A stretch of DNA of 22,792 nt. Origin: Chlamydiales bacterium. Its GTDB lineage: Bacteria > Chlamydiota > Chlamydiia > Chlamydiales > FEN-1388. The notes below the pieces were generated by a model. That model made no database searches, had not been told where the DNA came from, and was given only the letters and a program-made list of their open reading frames with translations. This document shows positions 6,654 through 13,333 of the stretch, piece after piece. Each line of letters opens with the position of its first letter. The first letter of the stretch is position 1. The stretch covers positions 1-22,792 of the forward strand of contig JAJFUY010000064.1 in the NCBI GenBank assembly GCA_021372185.1, in the 5' to 3' direction. A program made the position numbers and the translations under genes.

Positions 6654-7695
6654 CTACTATTTTGATCTTATATCAAAACGCAAAAAAGGCAGTATTGCCA
6701 CCATTTTGCGCTTTTTACTTTTTCTCTTAAGCCTCATTTTTGGCTTGGGTATATTCCTCAGAAAAATACTGTATAAAAAACCCTATCGCCCCAAAGCCTT
6801 TACTATTTCTATTGGTAATATTGTAGCCGGTGGTACGGGTAAAACACCGTTTGCTATATTTTTAGCACGCTCTTTACATTCATCCGTTGCCATAGTAATG
6901 CGTGGCTACAAAGCTAAAGTAGAAAAAGAAAAAGAGTCATTTGCGTTTCAAAAAGATGCCAGCCCTGCTTTTGTAGGAGATGAAGCCTGCCTGATAGCAA
7001 AGCACGTGCCAAATGCCTTTGTCATATGTGGCAAAAGCAAAGTAGCAAGTGCAAAACTCGCTGATAGCATGGGCATTTCTACACTCGTAATTGACGACGG
7101 CATGCAGCATATAGCTCTTGCCCGCGATGTAGAAATAGTAATGCTTGATAGCCTAAACCCTTTTGGCTACGGCCACCTGTTGCCACGGGGGCTTTTGCGT
7201 GAGCAAGTAAGTGCATTAAACCGAGCAGATCTTATAGTGCTCACATGCCGCAACGGTATAGATGTAGCACCATCAGTTGAAAACATCATCCGTACACACA
7301 CAAATGCCCCAATCTGCAAAATTCGCTACACCCAAACCGGCATCTTTGACCTATATGGCACACAAGTCATTCTAGATCCAAACACCAAAGTCTCGGTATT
7401 TTGCGCCATAGCAAAACCAGATCAGTTTGTAGCTACAGTAGCTACTTTGGGCTTAGATATAGTCCACACAGCATTTTTGGCCGATCATGCGCCCTTCACC
7501 CAAGATGCCCTCTCAAAACTAGCAAAAAAAGCCCAAGAGGCCGGCGCCACCTGCCTCATCTGCACCGAAAAAGACGCCGTCAAACTCAACCGCAATCACT
7601 TGTTTACTTTACCTATCTACTACATCCAAGTAGAGGTAGAACTCATGACCCCCGATGTCTGGCAAACATTTTCAAACACATACTTATACAAATAA
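6634..7695 (+). CDS. lpxK: Tetraacyldisaccharide 4'-kinase (LpxK)
   Basis: 353 residues. It phosphorylates the 4' position of tetraacyldisaccharide-1-phosphate to give lipid IVA, on the cytoplasmic face of the inner membrane. A hydrophobic N-terminal anchor spans about residues 23-41. The P-loop is GNIVAGGTGKTP (61-72), the LpxK-specific variant. VIDDGMQHIALARDVEIVMLD (152-172) and NPFGYGHLLPRGLLRE (175-190) are the other family motifs. Length is normal for the family. The start overlaps gmhA by 20 bases in another frame, and no better ribosome site is seen downstream; a start slightly later than 6634 cannot be excluded because the first 15 residues are not conserved-looking. With gmhA it links lipid A and core synthesis in one transcript. 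Confidence 0.93.
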   Translation: MKAPRCSYYFDLISKRKKGSIATILRFLLFLLSLIFGLGIFLRKILYKKPYRPKAFTISIGNIVAGGTGKTPFAIFLARSLHSSVAIVMRGYKAKVEKEKESFAFQKDASPAFVGDEACLIAKHVPNAFVICGKSKVASAKLADSMGISTLVIDDGMQHIALARDVEIVMLDSLNPFGYGHLLPRGLLREQVSALNRADLIVLTCRNGIDVAPSVENIIRTHTNAPICKIRYTQTGIFDLYGTQVILDPNTKVSVFCAIAKPDQFVATVATLGLDIVHTAFLADHAPFTQDALSKLAKKAQEAGATCLICTEKDAVKLNRNHLFTLPIYYIQVEVELMTPDVWQTFSNTYLYK

Positions 7696-7831
7696 ACAAG
7701 TAAGACTTTAGCTCATAAGACCTGTGAAAAAAAGGAATGGGTTGAAAGAGCGAAGCTTTTTTCGATTGTCAACTTAAGCTAGTTTAAACTAAAAAATAAC
7801 AGAATCTGGTAGGATCCATACAAAACGATAG

Positions 7832-8179
7832 GTAATTTTATCCTTATATCGTTCTATCATTATTATCGGTTCTGTTTTTTTTGATCCTGCCAGCGTTATT
7901 GGTTTGTTGAATTTTATAAAGGTTTTTTCTGCTGTTGAAAAGCGAATTCCTGGTAAAACCATTATAGTAAGTGATGGCGGATCATCAAGGCCTGGTGTAT
8001 TTATGGCTGCATTACTTACTTTTCAGCTTTTAGAAAAACAACCAGATAAGCAATTTTTTGATTTTGCTGCTTTAGTGCGTGGGCTGAGACAACAAAGAGC
8101 CTCTTGTATTGGATCAGAAGCTCACGCATATGTTTTTCTACAGGTTCTCCAACAATATTTAAGGAATAGAGATGTATAG
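7832..8179 (+). pseudogene. C-terminal remnant of a protein tyrosine phosphatase with altered active site
   Basis: The frame is open from 7832 (after TAG 7829-7831) to 8179, with no ATG or GTG start and no ribosome site; TTG 7904 is the first possible start. The product reads FFDPASVIGLLNFIKVFSAV, KTIIVSDGGSSRPGVFMAAL and then LVRGLRQQRASCIGSEAHAY before VFLQVLQQYL. This follows the end of classical tyrosine phosphatases: DPASLLxFIxxV, IIVHCxAGxGRTGxF, VxxLRxQRxxxVQxxxQYxFLxxxL. In the P-loop the HC pair of HCx5RTG is VS, and RTG is RPG, so the nucleophilic cysteine is replaced by serine. The N-terminal two-thirds of the domain is missing. It is most simply a decayed gene. A pseudophosphatase fragment is an alternative because the frame is intact and overlaps the next gene's start by 8 bases. 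Confidence 0.6.
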
Positions 8180-8972
8180 AGAGCTATTTAGCAATAATAG
8201 TCGATGTCAAGATAGTCTACTCAAGATTACTGATCCATTAAAGGTTCATTTTGGAATCGACATATTTTGGTATGGCTGCTTGAAAGAAAATGGTGATTTT
8301 ATAAACATCTGTAATCGTCCAGAAATGTATGAATATGGTTGGGAGCAAAACTGTTATAAACTCGTGCCATATCTGATTAATCCTGCACGATTAGAATCTG
8401 GATCATTGTATGTTCAGTGTGATGGTCAGTATAGAAAAGCACTGGATAAGTTAGAAGAAAGGCTTCTGCCTTACCATTCTTTAGTTCGTATCCGAAAAGA
8501 TGCTCAGGGAAGAGCTTGTTTCTTTGGGTTTGCTTCTACAAAAGACATTCCATCTCTACCTGCTTTTTATTGCAATAATCAGCCTATCCTCAATAAGTAT
8601 GTGGACTATTTTTTGGAGTCATCTGTTGTTACACATGCCTCAAAAGCTGTGATAAATCTTGCAAAGCTAAAGGGGGAAGAGCTTTTTTTTGGTAAAGCTC
8701 TTCCCTCTATCCAAAACATTCGTTTTCTTGAAGAGATTGGTGTTGATCCTCTTTTACTGAAGAATGCACACAAGCTGTCTTCAAGAGAAAAAGAGGTGTT
8801 ACTAGGACATTATGAACGTAAAAACTCAACTCAGCTTGCTGAAGAGTTTGGTATTACGTTTAGAACAGTACAATTTTATCTAGCAAACGCGAAAAATAAA
8901 TTAGGAATTATTTCTCGCGCTGAGCTAGATAAGGCAGTTGATATTCTAAAAATTGCCGGTTTTCTCAAGTAG
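8172..8972 (+). CDS. LuxR-type helix-turn-helix transcription regulator
   Basis: 266 residues. The C-terminus (about 202-256) is a LuxR/GerE DNA-binding domain: LSSREKEVLLGHYERKNSTQ, LAEEFGITFRTVQFYLANAK, NKLGIISRAEL, matching the pattern LTxREKEVL...IAxxLxIxxxTVxxHxxNxxxKLxxxxRxE. In the recognition helix the usual His is Tyr (VQFYL). The N-terminal 200 residues contain no recognisable receiver or PAS signature; the stretch FGIDIFWYGCLKENGDFINI could be part of an input domain. Similar orphan LuxR regulators occur in amoeba-infecting bacteria such as Legionella (recollection). The ATG has AAGGA seven bases upstream and lies inside the end of the phosphatase remnant. Its 3' end overlaps the convergent ATPase gene by 27 bases. 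Confidence 0.85.
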   Translation: MYRELFSNNSRCQDSLLKITDPLKVHFGIDIFWYGCLKENGDFINICNRPEMYEYGWEQNCYKLVPYLINPARLESGSLYVQCDGQYRKALDKLEERLLPYHSLVRIRKDAQGRACFFGFASTKDIPSLPAFYCNNQPILNKYVDYFLESSVVTHASKAVINLAKLKGEELFFGKALPSIQNIRFLEEIGVDPLLLKNAHKLSSREKEVLLGHYERKNSTQLAEEFGITFRTVQFYLANAKNKLGIISRAELDKAVDILKIAGFLK

Positions 8973-10544
8973 TCTATCCCTAATGAGTGTTACTCGTTCT
9001 TCAACGGGTGCTGAAGCAACGCGTATTACCGTAAAACCCAACTTTTTGTAGCTTTCTTCAAGGCGCATCTCAAGAATAAGAGATTCTTCTTGATCTTCGC
9101 AGCGAATTTCATTTTGGTCAGAAAACCCAAGGTTTTCGAGCAAAAAGACTGTTTTGTGATAGTAGTCTTCGTTCACAACATCTTGTACAGCCTTTATAAG
9201 CTGAGGCGTTGGTTCACAACCTAAATGTAGGCAGTAGGTAAAGGTGTCTATCTGGCTACGATCAAAAAATACAAGCTCTACGTTCTTGGCTAATGCTTCT
9301 TGGTATCTTTGTTTTTGTAGGGCGATGATTTTTTCTCGAAAACCATCTTTAGCCCAGGGTTCTGTTATTCCTAAGGCAAGCTCATGAGCAATAACATCAG
9401 TTGCTGCCTCATCTACAACCGCCATGCCCATTGATTTAAAAACATTTTTAGTTGTGGTTTTGCCAACAGACGGGCCGCCAGTTATAATCACACGTTTTTG
9501 TTTTACATTTTTGCTAATATATTGATCAATGGTTCTGCCAACATTTTTGAAGTTGCAAAGAGACAATTTGTGCCAGAGCTTTTGGTCGATAAACGTTTTC
9601 CATCCTTTATCCCACAGTGCCTGTTTTGTATCGGCATCTTTTCTTGAGGGGTTAAATAAATAGCGTTTAGGGCCGTTTACTGGATTAAAGTAGTGATCTT
9701 TAAACTTCTCTACCTCTTTTTGAGTCATCCCGCCCTTACGCTCTATTTCCTGTTGTAAAAGATCGATAAATTCTCCCACAGAGAAGAAGGTAAGATAGGC
9801 TCCGTTGTACAGAGTCTCTGGGTTGTTTTCGCCTCTCATATTGTACAGGCCTGTAACTGAAATATCTCGCGCTAGTAAATTTGTCACCTGCTCCCAACTT
9901 TGAACTCCGCCTTCTAAACATAGGCAAGAATCGCTTAGACCATCTGATGAGGCAGTATCGCCGCCAAACTTCACATCTGGATAGACGAGATAAAAGTTTT
10001 TAACAGCTGTAGAAATACTGCATTTCCATTCACGTATAGCCATGGGTGTGTGAAAATCAACTACGTTTGCAATGGCTTTACTTAGTCGTTTTGGGTCATT
10101 TTCGAGCCAATTGGTAACTAGTTGATTGACTTCACAGCATCCACTTGCATCAGTTGCCTTGCCGGTATATCCCCATAAAAGGAGATCGTTTTCTGAAAGG
10201 TGCTCTCGTAAAAATTTCATCCCCACGGCTGTTCCGAGGGGCGAAAATCTTGCAGAATCGCCAATTACCTGAACAATTTTTGTTGTTGGATTGAGTCTAA
10301 GTTGGTGTAAAATCTGTCTACGAACTTCTTGAAAGTCTAAATGCTCTTGCCCATTTTTATGCACGCCAAAAAAGCGTTTATTATTCTGCTCTAAAAATTG
10401 AAGCCCACCTGTTCCTGCAAGCATCATTCCTTGATTTTTCTGAAATGCTGTTGCGGCAGATGTAATTTCCGCTGCAATATCTTTGTTTTCAATATTACTA
10501 GTATGTAACTCTTTAGATAATATATTAGATACTGGATTACACAT
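8946..10544 (-). CDS. Two-domain protein: Rossmann/SLOG-like N-terminus plus AAA_28/NadR-like P-loop domain
   Basis: 532 residues. The C-terminal domain (about 350-532) has a Walker A, ITGGPSVGKTTT (354-365), an early acidic strand VVDEAATDVI (377-386) and LVFFDRSQIDTFTYCL (424-439). This is the layout of the AAA_28 family, related to the ribosylnicotinamide kinase part of NadR, which suggests a small-molecule kinase or NTPase. The N-terminal 270 residues are a separate alpha/beta region: KIVQVIGDSARFSP (89-102), GYTGKATDASGCCEVN (125-140), and GGDTASSDGLSDSCLCLEGG (194-213) followed by VQSWEQVTNLL. Repeated glycine-rich turns and the LEGG-type acidic motif recall SLOG/LOG-like nucleotide-binding folds, but that is an inference. 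AAGGA lies six bases before the ATG. It runs convergent to the LuxR gene and is separated from the bicupin gene by a family C palindrome. The function of the whole protein is unknown. Confidence 0.7.
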   Translation of the reverse strand: MCNPVSNILSKELHTSNIENKDIAAEITSAATAFQKNQGMMLAGTGGLQFLEQNNKRFFGVHKNGQEHLDFQEVRRQILHQLRLNPTTKIVQVIGDSARFSPLGTAVGMKFLREHLSENDLLLWGYTGKATDASGCCEVNQLVTNWLENDPKRLSKAIANVVDFHTPMAIREWKCSISTAVKNFYLVYPDVKFGGDTASSDGLSDSCLCLEGGVQSWEQVTNLLARDISVTGLYNMRGENNPETLYNGAYLTFFSVGEFIDLLQQEIERKGGMTQKEVEKFKDHYFNPVNGPKRYLFNPSRKDADTKQALWDKGWKTFIDQKLWHKLSLCNFKNVGRTIDQYISKNVKQKRVIITGGPSVGKTTTKNVFKSMGMAVVDEAATDVIAHELALGITEPWAKDGFREKIIALQKQRYQEALAKNVELVFFDRSQIDTFTYCLHLGCEPTPQLIKAVQDVVNEDYYHKTVFLLENLGFSDQNEIRCEDQEESLILEMRLEESYKKLGFTVIRVASAPVEERVTLIRDRLLEKTGNF

Positions 10545-10689
10545 AAAATTCCTTATATTTAGCGATTATGTTTAAAATTCTAAATTGTTGATTTAATAAA
10601 AGATACTGTATGAGATACGGTAGTGTGCAAGTTAGTGGATTTATTGCGGCAGTATTGGCTACAACGGATGCGATTTAGACAATGCATTG

Positions 10690-10755
10690 AACCGCAGAGA
10701 AAAATTTGAATTTTTTAATTTTACTCTGCGTTCTCTGTATTTTTCTTTGTGGTTA
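10690..10755. repeat. Degenerate palindrome, family C copy 2
   Basis: AACCGCAGAGAAAAAT (10690) is answered by ATTTTTCTTTGTGGTT (ending 10755), with ACTCTGCGTTCTCTG inside, the same CCGCAGAGAAAA / TTCTCTG vocabulary as 5830-5982. Weaker symmetry extends outward: CAACGG and GCGATTTA at 10662-10678 face TAAATCGC and CCGTTG at about 10769-10798, so the right outer arm reaches into the last codons of the bicupin gene. The rest of the 237-base gap (10545-10661) shows nothing I can name beyond a possible AT-rich promoter for the gene at 10544. Confidence 0.65.
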
Positions 10756-10781
10756 ACTTTTATTCTTTTAAATCGCGTCAG

Positions 10782-11825
10782 TTAAGTTGACGCCGTTGGA
10801 TCGGGAGTATTTCGTTTGGTGACGATGAAGGCGTCTTCGTAGGTTGTTGGCAGCTGTTGAAGGGTGTCATTTGATATGCCAAGAGAGGCTGCAAGAACCG
10901 TGTCTGGGAACGATTTTATGCTGGCGGAGAAGCCGATGTCTTTTGGCATGGCTTGATCAAAAAATATGAGGATGTTTAATGACTCTTGGTTAGACAAGTT
11001 TTCGATGTGGTGAGGGTAGGCTTTTGGGATAAAGTAGATGTCTCCTGCTTGCATTTCATACGTGTCAACGGCGCCTGATGGGGACAAAATTGACATTCTG
11101 CCTTTGCCTGATTGTATGTAACCAAGTTCTGCCGTTTCTGGGTGCCAGTGTGGCTCTCTCATGCCTGTTTTTGTAAGTTCTAGTAGATAAAGAGCCTGTC
11201 TTGTAAGGGCAGGCCATACGTTGTTTCTGGCCACTTTGGCATTGCCACCAGAGTTTGAAATGAGGGGAGCGCTACTTGCTAATGGGTATTGGTAGGGTGA
11301 GACATACTTATTATCATTTTCAACTGAAGTTTTGTCTGCAACCTGAGCAATAACTGGATTACTTAATGGGCGTTTTATAGTGCTCAATACTGAGGCCTCA
11401 AGACCATAGGTATTACCCAACACAGCGTTAGAAAACATATTGAACGCAGGGGAGAGCTCAAAGTCTTCTGGCTCTTCATTTGAAAACTGTAAAATGCAAA
11501 TAGCTTGATCCTCGCCTGAGTTTTCTAGTGAGTGAAGAGCGCCTGATGGAATAAAAAAGGCATCGCCTTCTTCTACCAAAAAGGTTTCTTTTTGATTGCC
11601 TGTGGCAAAGATTGAAATGAGCAATTTTCCCTCTACACAGTAGCCTAACTCATCGGCATTGGCATGCCAGTGGGGTGCGCGCACTGCCTGTTTTTCTAGC
11701 ACCAGTTTATAAAGCGACATGTTTTGAAGCGCGGGGAAGTTGCTTTTTGATGCAATGACTCTATAACCCGCGGCTGTCTTATTTTGTGGGGCAACTTGAC
11801 TTAAACGAAAATGGTGTGAGTTCAT
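10782..11825 (-). CDS. Bicupin, oxalate decarboxylase-like
   Basis: 347 residues with two cupin domains. Cupin 1: PHWHANADELGYCVEG (51-66) with EEGDAFFIPSGALHSLEN (85-102) gives H52, H54, E59, H98. Cupin 2: PHWHPETAELGYIQSG (225-240) with AGDIYFIPKAYPHHIEN (260-276) gives H226, H228, E233, H272. Both metal sites are therefore complete. This is the layout of manganese oxalate decarboxylases (OxdC), but the SENS-type lid with its catalytic glutamate is not seen between the domains; the corresponding stretch reads SVLSTIKRPLSNPV. The reaction is therefore uncertain, and a related bicupin function is possible. There is no signal peptide, so it is cytoplasmic. It starts 7 bases after the kinase stop codon and is the last gene of the isocitrate dehydrogenase-kinase-bicupin row. 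Confidence 0.85.
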   Translation of the reverse strand: MNSHHFRLSQVAPQNKTAAGYRVIASKSNFPALQNMSLYKLVLEKQAVRAPHWHANADELGYCVEGKLLISIFATGNQKETFLVEEGDAFFIPSGALHSLENSGEDQAICILQFSNEEPEDFELSPAFNMFSNAVLGNTYGLEASVLSTIKRPLSNPVIAQVADKTSVENDNKYVSPYQYPLASSAPLISNSGGNAKVARNNVWPALTRQALYLLELTKTGMREPHWHPETAELGYIQSGKGRMSILSPSGAVDTYEMQAGDIYFIPKAYPHHIENLSNQESLNILIFFDQAMPKDIGFSASIKSFPDTVLAASLGISNDTLQQLPTTYEDAFIVTKRNTPDPTAST

Positions 11826-11832
11826 GATTGAC

Positions 11833-13332
11833 CTACAGTTTTAGGGCGAGTGTTAAGGCATCTTTTGCAGAAAGCCGAGTATCAGGATTAGATTGAACCA
11901 TTTGATAAATCACGATGTCCAGCTGTTCTTCTTTTGTGGGATTTTTTTTCTGAAGAAGGGCTTTTAGTGGTACATCTATTTGCTCTATTATGGCGTTTTT
12001 ATAGGCTTCTTTGTGCTCGTACTCAATGGCATTACCCTTAGGTGGGATAAACTTAAACCAGGTGGGGTCATTGGCAAGTCTTGCGCGTAAAAGGGTAAGA
12101 CCCAATCCCCACACGTCGGTTTTTTCATAGTCCTCACCAGAGCCAAAGTTTTTTACGCCAAAAAGCTCTGGAGCTGAATATTTACGTGTGCCATAACGGC
12201 CACATTTAAAAAATTCTATTACTCTTTCATCGTCTATTTTGCCTGATAGGCCAAAGTCGATGATACCTGCGTCATCTAGGGTGTCCTTCATCAGAATATT
12301 ATCGCATTTCAGGTCTACATGCAGGTAGCCTTTACTGTGGATGTAGGTAAGTGCATTCAGAAGAGTTTTGGTAACCTTTATAAGTGCTTCAAGGCTTAGT
12401 GTCTTGGCTTTGGCAGGGACAGAAAAATTGCAAATGGCAAAATCAGAAAAATAGGTGAACTTTTTTTTATTGTTTTTTTCTTTTATATATTTATCGCCAT
12501 GATGCACGCGCCAAATTCCTGGATGTCCTTGAAGCTCTTGTGCAATGTGGTATTCTCTACAAACCGAGCCCCGAGTTTCAGCGCTAAGAATATCTAGCGT
12601 TGTAGCTTGCGCCACAACAGTTGCTTGCTTTAAGTTTTGCAGCATCAAAGCTTTTGAGATGCTTTTAACACCTGTTACAACCACTCTTTTTGTCTTATTG
12701 CCTTTTTGGCAGATAAACACTCTTCCTTCGCTATCAGAAAATAGTGTGCGCGGAAGCCCTAAAAGCGCATTTTTTTTAACCCTGGGCCCAATTGAGGGGT
12801 TGTTTGCCAAATACCAAGCAAGCTGGATAGATTCTTGTGGTGCAAAGAGGCCATCTTTTTGAATTAATTGATAGAGTGCATCTACTTTGGCAACACCAGT
12901 TTTAGCGGTCGGATCTATTGTAAAAAGTGAGTGTAGAAGATGCGGTACATCTGCTTGGTTTTTTTGGATGTGTGTGGCAAGTGTTGCGGAGAGTACTTTT
13001 TTTTGCTTGGCTAATTTTGAGCTAAAAAAGTGCTGTAAACTAGACAGCTCGTTTAACGGTCCATATACACTGCAAATTGGCACGCGGAGCCAGCTAAAGC
13101 GACAGCGCTTATGAATAGTGATAGCTACATGTTTAGAAAGGCTTTTGATGAACTGGGTAAGCTCATAGAGCTTTTCAAGGCTTTCAATTTCATCGGCTTT
13201 TTTTAGCTGCAAAAGACGCTGTATAGTTATTGCAGTTTTCCCGTTGCCAAGAGCCTTTTCTTGGGCTAATAGCGCGGAGTCATCGCCTATCACATAGTCT
13301 TTGTTAGCAAAATCAAATATACCAATCGCCAT
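11833..13332 (-). CDS. Eukaryote-like serine/threonine protein kinase
   Basis: 499 residues. The kinase domain occupies about 205-499. The catalytic loop is YLHVDLKCDNIL (336-347: D340, K342, N345), the metal site is IIDFGLSG (357-364), the activation segment ends GTRKYSAPELFG (381-392), followed by TDVWGLGLTLL (405-415) and a conserved Arg486 (NPDTRLS). The usual HRD is HVD, a non-RD kinase. The ATP-binding lysine of the VAxK strand appears to be Gln242 (ATVVAQATT), followed by a plausible helix-C Glu260 (CREYHIAQEL). If this alignment is right, activity would need a lysine from elsewhere. The N-terminal 200 residues are helical and of unknown function. There is no transmembrane segment, unlike PknB-type kinases. 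It starts one base after the isocitrate dehydrogenase stop codon, implying co-transcription and coupled translation. Confidence 0.88.
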   Translation of the reverse strand: MAIGIFDFANKDYVIGDDSALLAQEKALGNGKTAITIQRLLQLKKADEIESLEKLYELTQFIKSLSKHVAITIHKRCRFSWLRVPICSVYGPLNELSSLQHFFSSKLAKQKKVLSATLATHIQKNQADVPHLLHSLFTIDPTAKTGVAKVDALYQLIQKDGLFAPQESIQLAWYLANNPSIGPRVKKNALLGLPRTLFSDSEGRVFICQKGNKTKRVVVTGVKSISKALMLQNLKQATVVAQATTLDILSAETRGSVCREYHIAQELQGHPGIWRVHHGDKYIKEKNNKKKFTYFSDFAICNFSVPAKAKTLSLEALIKVTKTLLNALTYIHSKGYLHVDLKCDNILMKDTLDDAGIIDFGLSGKIDDERVIEFFKCGRYGTRKYSAPELFGVKNFGSGEDYEKTDVWGLGLTLLRARLANDPTWFKFIPPKGNAIEYEHKEAYKNAIIEQIDVPLKALLQKKNPTKEEQLDIVIYQMVQSNPDTRLSAKDALTLALKL

Positions 13333-13333
13333 A

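Noticed and set aside
7401..7703. Arg/His-rich 100-codon frame inside lpxK
   Set aside because: Alternative-frame shadow of a conserved enzyme.
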